Assembly (NCBI GenBank): GCA_002083825.1
Contig: DAZV01000049.1
Coordinates: forward strand, 143,757-207,756
Source of the DNA: Candidatus Sericytochromatia bacterium S15B-MN24 CBMW_12
GTDB lineage: Bacteria; Cyanobacteriota; Sericytochromatia; S15B-MN24; UBA4093
Length of the DNA: 64,000 nt
Reading direction: 5' to 3'
Below, one piece after another: positions 8,393-16,870 of the stretch. A model generated the notes under the pieces. It was not told where the DNA came from, searched no databases, and worked only from the letters and a program-made list of their open reading frames with translations. The position numbers and the translations under genes are program-made. The number at the start of each line of letters is the position of its first letter. Position 1 is the stretch's first letter.

Positions 8393-9130
8393 ATGGTCAT
8401 GAAGAAAGAAGTACATCGCTGGTATAGCCCCAGCATCGGCAAGACGATGCCGATTGCCGTCTACGGGCATTACGGATTCCCTCTGCTCATGTTCCCGACC
8501 GCCGCGGCGGACTTCGAGGAGTACGAACGCTTCTACCTGCTGAGCGTGATGCGCCCCTGGATCGATGCGGGCAAGGTCAAGGTCTACTCGATCGACTCCG
8601 TCAACGCCCATACCTGGATGAACAACCGGGCTCATGCCGGTGACCGGGCCCACAAGCACGGCTTCTACGACTCCTACGTCACCCGGGAAGTCGTCCCCTT
8701 CATCTGGAACCAGCAGCGCCAGCGCGGCGGCATCATCACGACGGGCGCCTCCATGGGCGCCTACCACGCGATGAACTTCCTGCTCAAGCACCCCGACCTC
8801 TTCGACGGCACCATCTCGATGAGCGGCGCCTACGACCTGCGCCCCTGGGTCGGCGACTACATGGACGAAAACGTCTACTTCAACTCGCCCTTCGCCTACC
8901 TCAAGAACCTCAACGACCCCTGGTACCTGGACAAGCTGCGCGCCAAGCGCCACATCCATGTCCTCACCGGCCAGGGCGACTACGAGGCCCCCGGCCAGTC
9001 CAAGCACCTCTCCTGGCTGCTCGGACAGAAGGGCATTCCCCACAACCTCGACCTCTGGGGACACGACATGCCTCATGACTGGACCACCTGGCGCCGCATG
9101 ATGCCGCTCTACCTCGCGAACGCCTTCTAA
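8393..9130 (+). CDS. Alpha/beta-hydrolase, esterase D-like
   Basis: The 245-residue protein has the alpha/beta-hydrolase nucleophile elbow TTGASMGAYH (S120) and a C-terminal GHDMPHDW segment carrying the probable catalytic histidine. There is no signal peptide, so it is cytosolic. It resembles the putative esterase family (esterase D/mycolyltransferase-like fold) whose substrates are mostly unknown. ATG codons at 8393 and 8399 are both possible; no strong Shine-Dalgarno distinguishes them. It is a single-gene unit bounded by a divergent promoter and a very strong terminator. Confidence 0.8.
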   Translation: MVMKKEVHRWYSPSIGKTMPIAVYGHYGFPLLMFPTAAADFEEYERFYLLSVMRPWIDAGKVKVYSIDSVNAHTWMNNRAHAGDRAHKHGFYDSYVTREVVPFIWNQQRQRGGIITTGASMGAYHAMNFLLKHPDLFDGTISMSGAYDLRPWVGDYMDENVYFNSPFAYLKNLNDPWYLDKLRAKRHIHVLTGQGDYEAPGQSKHLSWLLGQKGIPHNLDLWGHDMPHDWTTWRRMMPLYLANAF

Positions 9131-9148
9131 ACGAGGCCCGAGAACCAA

Positions 9149-9188
9149 CCGAGCCCCCCGCGCGAAGCCTTTCGCGCGGGGGGCTCGG
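9149..9188. terminator. Strong hairpin terminator
   Basis: A perfect 18-bp GC-rich stem (9149-9166 with 9171-9188) and 4-base loop lie between the convergent esterase and rhodanese genes. There is no long T-run. Confidence 0.75.
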
Positions 9189-9192
9189 TCCT

Positions 9193-9234
9193 TAATCAAC
9201 AGCCGCTGGCGCTAATCAACAGCCGCTGGCGCTA
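9193..9234 (-). repeat. Intergenic repeat, tandem two-copy form (copy D)
   Basis: The 20-base unit taatcaacagccgctggcgc is present twice, exactly, at 9193-9212 and 9213-9232, followed by TA. Read on the minus strand, each copy begins TAGCGCCAGCGGCTGTTGAT. The first TAG (9232-9234) is the stop codon of the rhodanese gene. Related copies lie at 35816, 40306 and 51401. Confidence 0.85.
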
Positions 9235-9720
9235 GACCTTCATTTTCCGAAGCCCCGCGGGAATCTTCTTCTCGACGATCGGATAACCGGCGTCGACCCA
9301 GCCCCCGAGCCCGCCCTCGAGCACCATGACCTTGTCATGCCCGTAGCGCTTCCGGAGCTCCCGGGCGGCATCGGCGCTGCTCGTGTCGCTCTCGCAGGCG
9401 CAGTAAAGCACCACGAGCTGATCCTTGGCCAACTCGGGACCCCAGATCGCATGATCGTCCATCGGGCGCGAAACCGCCCCCTCCAGGTGAAGCTTGTCGT
9501 AGGAGGCGCGGCGTCGAACATCCGCCACCAGCACGTCCTCCCCTTGATCGAGACGTTTCTTGAGGGCCTCGGGGCCGATGAAGGCCACTTCGACAGCCTC
9601 GGCCCTCACCGCGGCGGAAAGGGCGAACCGAGGAGGCCAGCCCAGCTGGAGCATGTCCAGCTTGACGAGTCCTCCCGTGACGAGAAGAAGGACCCCTAGC
9701 AGGTAAAGGAATCGTCGCAT
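9232..9720 (-). CDS. Exported or membrane-anchored rhodanese-like protein
   Basis: This 162-residue protein starts at 9720 (GGGAGG six bases upstream) with an N-terminal hydrophobic segment (residues ~4-22) that anchors or exports it. The rest is one rhodanese domain: VLVADVRRRASYDKLHLEGA, then the active-site loop CACESD with C107 as the probable sulfur-accepting cysteine, then the LEGGLGGWVDAGYP family ending. It probably carries out sulfur transfer or thiol redox work in the periplasm. Its stop codon lies inside the intergenic repeat. Confidence 0.85.
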   Translation of the reverse strand: MRRFLYLLGVLLLVTGGLVKLDMLQLGWPPRFALSAAVRAEAVEVAFIGPEALKKRLDQGEDVLVADVRRRASYDKLHLEGAVSRPMDDHAIWGPELAKDQLVVLYCACESDTSSADAARELRKRYGHDKVMVLEGGLGGWVDAGYPIVEKKIPAGLRKMKV

Positions 9721-9847
9721 GGCAATCCTCCCGGAAAAAGCGGCAAATGGGGTGCTTGCTTCTTTCAGGCTACCGCTCTCATGTCGTCGGGTCACCGGTC
9801 GTTTTCAGGGAAAGCCTTCGGGCATTTCGACCCGGGCGGAGAAAAAG

Positions 9848-9881
9848 GGCGAGGGGAGGCCCCATGGAGCCTCCCCTCGCC
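9848..9881 (-). terminator. Rho-independent terminator of the Tim44-domain gene
   Basis: A 13-bp perfect stem (9848-9860 with 9869-9881) with an 8-base loop is followed on the minus strand by CTTTTTC. This is a classical intrinsic terminator about 25 bases after the gene. Confidence 0.85.
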
Positions 9882-9904
9882 GACACGCCCGTGGCGCTGA
9901 TGCG

Positions 9905-10915
9905 CTAGGACACCTGGTTGACGGCCGACAGCAGCCAGTCCTGGCCGCCGCGCGGACGCCGGAACGTCCAGAACTCCGCGAAGTCGGTGGGCGCGTCGGC
10001 ATCGCCTTCCACGACCTGGCCGTTGCGCTCGACGTAGTCGACGAGCCGCGCCTGGATCTTGGCGGTGATGTACTCCGAGGCTTCCTCTTGCCAGGCCTCG
10101 GTGATCTCGAACTGGCGAATCACGATGTTCTTGATGACGTTGCGCTCGCCCTTCATGACCATGAGGTCGAGGTCCTTGGTGAAGTAATCCGCCATCTCGT
10201 CGGTGGTGACCGCCTGGATACCGGCCTTGTCGTTGGCACTCCAGGCTTCCTGCACCTTGAAGAAGATGCCGGTGAGTTCGTCGATGGCCTTGTCGGTGCG
10301 GAAGGAGGGGTTGGCCAGGGCGATGGCAGCCAGGCCCTGTTCCTTGGTCTGGGTGTAGGTCTGCGAGGAGCCACTGGCGCTCTCCGTGGCAGTGTAGGCC
10401 ATGGGCTTGGCGTCCCGCTGGAAGGGCGTCACGTTGCCAGGACCCATTCCGGAGTACTGAGGCTGAGGCTGCCGCGACGCTCGGAACATGCGGAAGGCCA
10501 TGAAGGCCAAGCCGGCGAGCAGCAGGATGCCGAGGATGCCCATCATGCCGCCCATGCCACCCATGCCGCCGAGCATGTTGAAGAGCATGGCGCCGACGGC
10601 GGTGGCGGCGACGGCTCCGAGGATGCCGGCCATCATGGGGTTACGCTGGAAGAAGTTTTGCTTGCCTGCAGCTCCCGCAGCGGCCGGATTGGTGGCGTTC
10701 TGGCGGGTCTGGGTGATGCCCTGCATCGATTTCTGCTGGCCCTGGTCCATGGTGCGGTTTCCGCGATCGCCCATCGACTTGAAGGACGAGGAGCCTCCGA
10801 AGCTTCCGCCTCGACGTCCTGCCCGGGCATCGGCCGACTCGGCCATCAAGGCCCCGGCGACCCCGCCCATCATCAGGCTCAGGGTGGCGATTGCCACGAG
10901 TTTACGGTACTTCAC
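9905..10915 (-). CDS. Exported/membrane Tim44-like domain protein under riboswitch control
   Basis: This 336-residue protein has a signal peptide (residues ~1-31, ending ESADARA), a Gly/Ser/Arg-rich segment (RRGGSFGGSSSFKS), then two hydrophobic stretches around residues 100-165 separated by a GGMGGMGGMMG run. The C-terminal ~140 residues form a Tim44-like/TLP domain with DKAIDELTGIFFKVQEAWSANDKAGI, DEMADYFTKDL and a terminal DFAEFWTFRRP segment. Bacterial TLP proteins are membrane-associated; some affect envelope processes but roles are unclear. The GTG start at 10915 has AGGAGGA six bases upstream. It lies behind a sigma-70 promoter, a yybP-ykoY-type leader and a terminator, implying Mn-responsive expression. 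Confidence 0.82.
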   Translation of the reverse strand: MKYRKLVAIATLSLMMGGVAGALMAESADARAGRRGGSFGGSSSFKSMGDRGNRTMDQGQQKSMQGITQTRQNATNPAAAGAAGKQNFFQRNPMMAGILGAVAATAVGAMLFNMLGGMGGMGGMMGILGILLLAGLAFMAFRMFRASRQPQPQYSGMGPGNVTPFQRDAKPMAYTATESASGSSQTYTQTKEQGLAAIALANPSFRTDKAIDELTGIFFKVQEAWSANDKAGIQAVTTDEMADYFTKDLDLMVMKGERNVIKNIVIRQFEITEAWQEEASEYITAKIQARLVDYVERNGQVVEGDADAPTDFAEFWTFRRPRGGQDWLLSAVNQVS

Positions 10916-10956
10916 TCAGAATCCTCCTCTAGCGCAGCCGCCGTCTCCGGGTTGCC

Positions 10957-11019
10957 AAAAACAAAAAGGGCAAGACCTCGGAGAATGAGCGCTGCTCATC
11001 CTACAACAAGGTCTTGCCC
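10957..11019 (-). terminator. Intrinsic terminator in the leader (riboswitch expression platform)
   Basis: Read on the minus strand, an 11-bp perfect stem (arms at 11009-11019 and 10968-10978) encloses a second small hairpin and is followed by UUUUUGUUUUU (10957-10967). It lies between promoter and start codon, so it must be bypassed for expression. Confidence 0.8.
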
Positions 11020-11145
11020 CCGAAGTCTTTCGGGTCAGAGAACCGGGCTTTTAGGCCGTACTGACGACTCTCTGGGCTGTCTCACCGTTCCCGTCCGGGC
11101 CTTAAGTGGCAGCGGCTACTCCCCTTCGCGATCTTTCGATCACGA
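10957..11145 (-). ncRNA. Candidate yybP-ykoY (manganese) riboswitch
   Basis: On the minus strand the leader contains AGGGGAGUAGC (plus-strand 11115-11124 region), then GUCGUCAGUACGGCC (around 11058-11065), then GGGCAAGACCUU before the terminator. These three blocks in this order match what I know of the yybP-ykoY aptamer, whose conserved L1 loop and partner loop bind Mn2+. The aptamer is followed by an intrinsic terminator with a long U tract, which is the expected transcriptional expression platform; Mn2+ would favour read-through. The call is by motif recognition only; no covariance model was run. Confidence 0.75.
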
Positions 11146-11149
11146 AGGC

Positions 11150-11178
11150 ATCATACCGGGGGGTTTGCGGAGTGTCAA
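11150..11178 (-). promoter_or_regulatory. Consensus sigma-70 promoter of the Tim44-domain gene
   Basis: Minus-strand TTGACA (11173-11178) and TATGAT (11150-11155) are separated by exactly 17 bases, directly upstream of the riboswitch-like leader and just downstream of the MMPL gene end. Confidence 0.85.
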
Positions 11179-11222
11179 GAGACGATGACGACGAACGAGC
11201 CCGACTCATTCGATACCGCAGC

Positions 11223-13406
11223 CTAGGGCTCCATCGTTTCGGATCCCACCGCGGACCCGGCTCGCTTCCCCCCCGGCAACCAGTAGTTCCACGACCCCAT
11301 CACCTGCATGGCCGCGGGCACCACGATCAATCGCACGATCGTCGCGTCCACCACCAGAGCGACGCTCAACCCAACCCCGAGTTCCTGGAGTCCCCGAACG
11401 CCAACCAGGGTGTAGGGCACGAAAACGCTCAAGAGCACCAGCGCCCCCCCCAGGATCACCCGCCCAGACCCCGTCAGACCCTCGACGATCGCCTCGGCAT
11501 GCCCCCCCGTCCGATCGAAGGCCTCCCGGATCCGCGCCAGCATGAAGACCTCGTAGTCCATGCTGATGGCAAACAGCAAACTCAAGATCAGCGTCACCGT
11601 CAGCGACTGCACCGGCTCGCCACCGCCCCACTGGAAGACCGCCACCACCACCCCCAGGCCCGCGAACACCGGCAGGAGGTTGGTGAGCACGGCCTTCAGC
11701 GGCAGAACCAGAGATCGCAGGTAGACGCCAAGCACGGCGAGCACCACCAGCAGGTTGGCTCCAAGCACCCAGGGCATCCCCGCGGTGAAGGCGCGCTGAA
11801 CGTCGGTGAGCTCGGCCGGCATGCCGCCCAAGCGCGTCGTGGCCCCCGCGGGCACCCGAACGGCTAGCGTCGCGCGAAGGTCCTCGATCAAGGTGGCGAT
11901 GCGCGGATCATCCGGGGCGAGGCGGCTGGTGATCCGCATCAACGCATGCTTCCCGTCAGGGCTCACCCCCAATCGCTCGGAACTCCAGCGCATGGCCGGC
12001 GAGCGCAACAGGCTCGCGAGGGCCTCGGGCGGCAGCGGGTGGCTCGCGATGCTCTCAGCCCGACCGATCCGAGGGTCAGACTCCAACGCCTCACCCGCGC
12101 TCCGGATCTGCCGCAGGAAAGCGGGGTCGCCGACCCCCTCCTCGCGGCTCCAGACCACCAGGATCGGACTGGCGGCGCCACCTTCTCCGAGCTCCAGCAC
12201 CCGATCCAGACCCCTGCGGGATTCCAGGCTCTCGGGCAGCATCGACACGTAGGGAACCCAGGTCTTGAGCTGGGTCGCCGGGGCGATGAGCAGTCCCAAA
12301 GCCAAGAATCCCAGCACCAAGGCCCTGCGAGGATACCGGACTGAAAGCCTGACGATGCCCGCCCACCAAGCCGCTCCACCCCCGCGCTGCGCACGCCCCA
12401 GGTGCTGGGGCAGATCCCAGCGGCGGGCGAGCAGGGTAATGAGCGCGGGCAGCAGCGTCCAGGCCAGAGCCAGGGTCAGAACGGCGCTGCCAGCCAGGGT
12501 AAGGGCGACCGACCGGCTCTCCTCGAGGGGAACCAAGAGGAGTGAAAGCCCCGCTCCCACCAGGATCAGGGTCGAGACCAGCAGGGTCCGGCCCGCGGTC
12601 GAAAACGCGCGGTCCAGGGCCTCAGACACGCTTCGGGTCTGAAGCTCTTCCCGCAGGCGGCTCAGAAACAGCAAGGGGTAGTCGAGTCCGAGGGCGAGGG
12701 CGACCACGGCGGCGATCGCCCCGTTCAGAACGCTCACCGCGCCAATCCCCGACAATCCGTACAGCAGCAACGGAATGATGGCCAGGCAAATCAGCCCCAT
12801 CCCCAAAGCGAGGAAAGCCAGCAGCACCCCCCCGAAGGCATAGATCAAAACGCCCAGCGAGATGAGAATCGAAAAGCGCTCGATCTGCCCCAAACGTTCG
12901 CTCAGCAACCGGAAGAGATCGACCGACGCGGCCGCCGAGCCGGTCACGGACAACTCGAAGGGCTCAGGTGGTCTGGGGTCGCGCAGGGCCTCGACGGCCG
13001 ACGAACCGGAAACCTCGGGGGAGGTCACGATCAGCAGGGCCATGGTCGTGTCCTGCTCGGACCAGGGGGTGACCGAACGAACGCCCGGGATCTGCCTCCA
13101 TCGCGCGATCAGCGCCTCGTTGGCATCCCGGAAAACCGGATCGGCCACCGCTAGGAAAGGGTGATGGAGGACGGCGAGGTGGGCCGTTCCTTCGAACTGC
13201 GGGAACGCTTCGCGCATGATCGCCGCGGCCTGGGCGGACTCGCTGCCAGGGGGCGGGGTTTCGGTCGTGGCCAGCCGGCTCTCGAGATGGGGGGCGAGAC
13301 TGACCCCGATGAGCGCCAGGATCAGCCAGAAGCCGACCACGAGCCAGGGCGCGCACCGGCGGGCGGCGGACCGGATTCCGGACGGAACGAAGGTAAAAGG
13401 GGTCAA
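11223..13406 (-). CDS. MMPL-family RND transporter
   Basis: This 727-residue inner-membrane protein has the twofold RND layout: TM1 at ~20-38, a periplasmic loop to ~175, a five-helix bundle at ~178-325, then the same arrangement again. The proton-relay Asp-Tyr pairs expected from MmpL3-type exporters are visible in both halves (GLDYPLLF, D242/Y243; SMDYEVFML, D617/Y618). MMPL proteins export lipids, glycolipids or polyketides, so it is the natural exporter for the adjacent biosynthetic genes. The TTG start at 13406 lies one base after the upstream stop; no later methionine precedes TM1. Cargo is not known. Confidence 0.88.
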   Translation of the reverse strand: MTPFTFVPSGIRSAARRCAPWLVVGFWLILALIGVSLAPHLESRLATTETPPPGSESAQAAAIMREAFPQFEGTAHLAVLHHPFLAVADPVFRDANEALIARWRQIPGVRSVTPWSEQDTTMALLIVTSPEVSGSSAVEALRDPRPPEPFELSVTGSAAASVDLFRLLSERLGQIERFSILISLGVLIYAFGGVLLAFLALGMGLICLAIIPLLLYGLSGIGAVSVLNGAIAAVVALALGLDYPLLFLSRLREELQTRSVSEALDRAFSTAGRTLLVSTLILVGAGLSLLLVPLEESRSVALTLAGSAVLTLALAWTLLPALITLLARRWDLPQHLGRAQRGGGAAWWAGIVRLSVRYPRRALVLGFLALGLLIAPATQLKTWVPYVSMLPESLESRRGLDRVLELGEGGAASPILVVWSREEGVGDPAFLRQIRSAGEALESDPRIGRAESIASHPLPPEALASLLRSPAMRWSSERLGVSPDGKHALMRITSRLAPDDPRIATLIEDLRATLAVRVPAGATTRLGGMPAELTDVQRAFTAGMPWVLGANLLVVLAVLGVYLRSLVLPLKAVLTNLLPVFAGLGVVVAVFQWGGGEPVQSLTVTLILSLLFAISMDYEVFMLARIREAFDRTGGHAEAIVEGLTGSGRVILGGALVLLSVFVPYTLVGVRGLQELGVGLSVALVVDATIVRLIVVPAAMQVMGSWNYWLPGGKRAGSAVGSETMEP

Positions 13407-13407
13407 G

Positions 13408-14106
13408 CTATTTCAGGTTGTCCCGCAGGAAGCGGACCATTCCCTCGTCGAGGTTCTCGAGCATGGCGAAGTGGTCGCGCTGCGGCACGTGGTGGTACTG
13501 TACGGGAACGTCATGGGGGTTGCGGAACGTGACCCCCTCCTGGTTCTCGACGATCAGCAACTTCTCGGCCTTGGGCAGGGTCCATATGGCCCGTCCGAAC
13601 CGGCTGCTCTGGGGTTCGATCAGGGCGACGGTGTCCACCGGGATCCCCTTCTCCGCCAGCGCGCTTGCCACGCGGCTTGCAACCTGGGTGCCCAGGCTGT
13701 AGCCCACGAGGCTGACTTTTTGGCCGGGCGCGAGGGGGTGCTTTTGCAGGTCGGCGAGGATTTCTCGGGTCATCCGCCGGGAGAAGGTGTGGAAGACCTG
13801 CTCGCGGAGGATGGCGAAGGCGTTGAGGAGGCGCGAGCTGGAGTTGTAGCGCAGGGCCTTGGCCTCAGGAAAGCCGCTCTTACGCATGCGCTCGGCAAGG
13901 GCCTCGGTGCCGCCCATCCCATGATCGCTCAGTTGCTTGGCATCGCAGCCGTGAAAGAGGTAGGTCCGAGGGGCGACGGCCATGGTGAGCGAGAGGCTAT
14001 CGTGAGCGAGCGTGGCGGCCGCAGCGGCCGGCGCCGTCCGAACGGCCACGGCCGATCGACTTCCTGAAACCGGGACTGATTGGGGAGATCGTCCGATAAC
14101 CACCAT
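13408..14106 (-). CDS. Alpha/beta-hydrolase (lipase/thioesterase-like)
   Basis: A ~232-residue hydrolase with an Ala-rich N-terminus (possible weak signal sequence up to ~50), then the core: YLFHGCDA, LVGYSLGTQVASRV with the nucleophile serine, and HVPQRDHFAML with the probable catalytic histidine. The ATG at 14106 has GGAGG seven bases upstream; the ATG at 14112 is too close to that site. Its stop is adjacent to the MMPL start, so both belong to one operon. With lipid biosynthesis next door, release or trimming of an acyl chain is a reasonable but unproven role. Confidence 0.75.
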   Translation of the reverse strand: MVVIGRSPQSVPVSGSRSAVAVRTAPAAAAATLAHDSLSLTMAVAPRTYLFHGCDAKQLSDHGMGGTEALAERMRKSGFPEAKALRYNSSSRLLNAFAILREQVFHTFSRRMTREILADLQKHPLAPGQKVSLVGYSLGTQVASRVASALAEKGIPVDTVALIEPQSSRFGRAIWTLPKAEKLLIVENQEGVTFRNPHDVPVQYHHVPQRDHFAMLENLDEGMVRFLRDNLK

Positions 14107-14178
14107 GGCCATACCTCCGAAGCGGGGGGCTCCCTCTCTTTGTCCGCGGCATGGGGCGCATGGCTTCTTAGGGTGGCT

Positions 14179-15006
14179 TTAAGCTTCGTTTAAGCTTGCT
14201 TCGGGCGAGGGGACGGACTCGGTCTGGCGCGGAGCGCGGACCCGGCCGATGCGGACGGCAGGGTGGCCTCCCCAGCGCTCGTAAGGCGGGATGACGGCGT
14301 TGGCGGGCACCAGGCTGCCCGGTTCCACGTGCGCCCCCTCTCCGATCTTGACGTTGTAGGAGATGGCGGCCGCGGCCCCGATCACGGCATGAGCTCCGAC
14401 CTCGACGCCGGGAGCCACCTTGGCGTGGGTCCCGATGATGGCTCCGTCCCCGATGACGATCGGCGCGACGACCATCTTGTCAGGCAGGGCGAGGTGGCAC
14501 CCCATGCTGGCTCGCCCCCCGATGTTGACCCCTCGCCCCAGGGTGACGAGGAAGGGATCGGCGATGGTGGCCTCGGGGCTGATCCAGTTCTCGTAGTAGG
14601 TCTTCATGCCCATGCCGCGGTAGTAGAGAAACCGCAGCAGCGCGACGAAATGGACCGTCCGGGTGAAGGGCATGGCGAAAATCAGGTTGTTGAGTCCCGT
14701 GAGCCAAACCAGGGCGAAGAAGGGGCCCGCCTTGAACTTCTCGTAGGTGCCCGGGACGACCCGGGGGCTGACGCTCCGGATGAGTCCCATCAGGAGAATC
14801 ACGCCGAGCAGGAAAAGGATGTAGCTCGGGAGAGCGGCGAAGCCCACGCCGGTCCATCCGGCCTGCCGGTAGGCAGCCTGCAGGGCCAGAGCCGGGAGCA
14901 AGAGGGCCGTCCCGAAGACGCCTGCCCCGCATCCCACCCAGAGCAAGTCGTAGATCAACCAAAGCGCGATTCGCACGGGACCTTGATTCTTGGGGGCTGT
15001 ACGCAT
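14179..15006 (-). CDS. Membrane-bound left-handed beta-helix (hexapeptide) acyltransferase
   Basis: The 275-residue protein has hydrophobic helices at about 15-75 and 95-125, then a C-terminal hexapeptide-repeat domain with the pattern IGDGAIIGTHAKVAPGVEVG characteristic of left-handed beta-helix acyl/acetyltransferases. ATG at 15006 is preceded by GAGGAG five bases upstream. It is divergent from the methyltransferase gene across an 85-base spacer and precedes the hydrolase and MMPL genes. Its product may acylate a sugar or lipid at the inner membrane; acceptor and donor cannot be told from sequence. Confidence 0.78.
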   Translation of the reverse strand: MRTAPKNQGPVRIALWLIYDLLWVGCGAGVFGTALLLPALALQAAYRQAGWTGVGFAALPSYILFLLGVILLMGLIRSVSPRVVPGTYEKFKAGPFFALVWLTGLNNLIFAMPFTRTVHFVALLRFLYYRGMGMKTYYENWISPEATIADPFLVTLGRGVNIGGRASMGCHLALPDKMVVAPIVIGDGAIIGTHAKVAPGVEVGAHAVIGAAAAISYNVKIGEGAHVEPGSLVPANAVIPPYERWGGHPAVRIGRVRAPRQTESVPSPEASLNEA

Positions 15007-15079
15007 GCGTTCTCCTCGAAATGCCGAAATGAGGGCAGGTTCTAAGTATAGTACCAGTGGAAACGTGCCATCGCTACGG

Positions 15080-15091
15080 TATACTAAGGCC
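15080..15091 (+). promoter_or_regulatory. -10 box placing transcription start at the methyltransferase ATG
   Basis: TATACT (15080-15085) ends six bases before the ATG at 15092, so transcription would begin at or beside the start codon. The -35 region (GTGGAA, 17 bases upstream) is poor. Confidence 0.45.
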
Positions 15092-15874
15092 ATGCTTACG
15101 CTCAACGCAAACGAATTCGCCCGTCTCGATCGCTTCGAACGCATTGCGGCCCTGGGAATGGCCAGCATGCACCCGGGCGGCCTGGCCGCCACCCGCAAAC
15201 TCATCCAGTGGGCCGGAATCGCCCCCGGAACCCGCGTGCTCGATCTGGGCTGCGGGGTAGGGCAAACCTCGTGTCTCCTGGCAAAGCGCTACGCCGCGGA
15301 GGTCACGGGCCTCGACAAGAGCGCCCGCATGGTCGCCCGCGCGACGGAGCGCGCCCGCCAATCGGCGTCGCCCGCCGCCTTCGTGGAGGGCGACGCCTAC
15401 GCCATGCCGTTCGAGCCCGAGCGCTTCGACGTGGTTTTCGCCGAGTCGGTCACGCTCTTCCTCGACCGCGCCAAGGTACTCGCCGAATGCTTCCGCGTGA
15501 TGGCTCCCGGCGGCCTGATCGCCGACGTGGTCATGACCTGCCACGAACCCGTCCCCACGGACGTGCTGGATGGCCTGGAGCGCCTGGAGGGGGTGCGCAT
15601 GCATCCCATGAGCCCCGAGCAGTGGCTGGCCGCCTATCACGACGCCGGCTTCGAGGTGGTCCGCAGCGAGTTCAAGGCCTCCATCTCGGATGGGGCCACC
15701 CTCTGGTCCTTCTTCCAGGATAACGGCTGGGATGGCTTGAAGTTCCTGATTCGCTTCGGCCGGCTCTGGCTGACGGAGCCCGCCGTCCGGGCCTACGGGC
15801 GCGAGCTCACGGCCTTCTGGCTTCCCAATAAGCATCGCTTCGGCTTCGGCCTGATCCTGGCCAAGCGACCATGA
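15092..15874 (+). CDS. SAM-dependent methyltransferase (class I, UbiE/COQ5-like)
   Basis: The 260-residue enzyme carries the class I SAM-binding motif VLDLGCGVGQTS at residues ~50-61, followed by the acidic loop TGLDKSARMV and a post-motif segment FDVVFAESVTLFLDR. It resembles sterol/quinone/small-molecule C- or O-methyltransferases. It opens a nine-gene plus-strand operon and overlaps the next gene by four bases (ATGA). The ATG at 15092 is supported by position right after a -10 box. It probably methylates the lipid or sugar product of the cluster. Confidence 0.85.
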   Translation: MLTLNANEFARLDRFERIAALGMASMHPGGLAATRKLIQWAGIAPGTRVLDLGCGVGQTSCLLAKRYAAEVTGLDKSARMVARATERARQSASPAAFVEGDAYAMPFEPERFDVVFAESVTLFLDRAKVLAECFRVMAPGGLIADVVMTCHEPVPTDVLDGLERLEGVRMHPMSPEQWLAAYHDAGFEVVRSEFKASISDGATLWSFFQDNGWDGLKFLIRFGRLWLTEPAVRAYGRELTAFWLPNKHRFGFGLILAKRP

Positions 15875-16869
15875 GTCAGTTCGGCCGCTTCGAGGGGTTG
15901 ACCATCCTGGGAACCGGGCATGCCCTTCCGGATCGGGCGGTTTCCACCGCCGAGCTCGCCGCCGCCGTCGGCGTTCCGTCCGATGTCCTCGTCCGCATGT
16001 CCGGGGTCGAGACCCGGCACTGGACCCATGCCATCGGCACTCCCGCCGACCACTCCGAGACTAACAGCCAGGATCTGGCCATCGAGGCCGCGCGCATGGC
16101 CCTCGATGACGCCGGCATGTCGCCCGGCGAGATCGGCGGCCTCCTGCTGGTAACCACCACTCCGCCGCGCCCCAGCGTGAACACCGGCAACCACGTGGCC
16201 AAGGCCCTGGGGCTGGGCGGGTTCTCCATGGAGCTGAAGGCGGGCTGCGCCGGCGCACTCTACGGCTTCGTGACCGCGGCCTCGATGATGTCCCTGGGGG
16301 CGCCGAACCTGCTCCTGGTCGCGACGGAAGCCTGGACCAAGCTCGTGCCCCCCGGCATGCCGGGGCCAATAGCCGTGGCCGGGGACGGAGCCGCCGCCGT
16401 CGTCCTCGCCAAGCGTTCCGGAGCCTTCCTGGGCGGAGCGCTGCTCACCGCGCCCGAGAGCGCCTCGGCCATGATGCCCCCGGGGTTGTATCCCCCCACC
16501 CCCGAGGCGATCGCCCGCGGCGACTACCTGATCCGCCTCTCCGAGGACGTGGCCGAAACCGTGCGCGACTTCTACCCCCTGGTCTTCGATGAGGCCCTCG
16601 ACGCCGCCGGCCTCTCCCGCGACGCCATCGACCTGTTCATTCCCCACCAGGCCAGCATGCCGATCGTGCGACGGGCCCTGCGCGACTGCGGAATCCCCCC
16701 CGAGAACGCCTTCCACACCCTCTCGCGCTTCGGCAACGCCAGCTCCGCGAGCGTCCTGCTCTCCCTGCATGCCGCCCGCAAGGAGGGTCGACTGCACCCC
16801 GACATGACGCTTGCCATGACGGCCGTCGGAGGCGGGATCACGGCGGCCAGCATCATCTTGAGGATCTGA
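15871..16869 (+). CDS. 3-oxoacyl-ACP synthase III-like ketosynthase (first copy)
   Basis: This 332-residue thiolase-fold condensing enzyme has the KAS III triad: cysteine C126 (KAGCAGALYG), histidine H259 (IPHQAS) and asparagine N289 (RFGNASSAS). All catalytic residues are intact. KAS III enzymes condense acyl-CoA or acyl-ACP with malonyl units, or join two acyl chains (OleA type). It overlaps the methyltransferase stop and is two bases from a second KAS III gene with only moderate similarity, so they may form a heterodimer or act in sequence. Confidence 0.88.
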   Translation: MSQFGRFEGLTILGTGHALPDRAVSTAELAAAVGVPSDVLVRMSGVETRHWTHAIGTPADHSETNSQDLAIEAARMALDDAGMSPGEIGGLLLVTTTPPRPSVNTGNHVAKALGLGGFSMELKAGCAGALYGFVTAASMMSLGAPNLLLVATEAWTKLVPPGMPGPIAVAGDGAAAVVLAKRSGAFLGGALLTAPESASAMMPPGLYPPTPEAIARGDYLIRLSEDVAETVRDFYPLVFDEALDAAGLSRDAIDLFIPHQASMPIVRRALRDCGIPPENAFHTLSRFGNASSASVLLSLHAARKEGRLHPDMTLAMTAVGGGITAASIILRI

Positions 16870-16870
16870 C

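Noticed and set aside
9719..11188. 489-residue open frame opposite the Tim44-domain gene
   Set aside because: Low-complexity Gly/His translation caused by the antisense of the Tim44 gene and its leader; it runs across the riboswitch and terminator.
13408..14112. ATG at 14112 as the start of the hydrolase
   Set aside because: The GGAGG site lies one base from it, too close for initiation; the ATG at 14106 has normal spacing.
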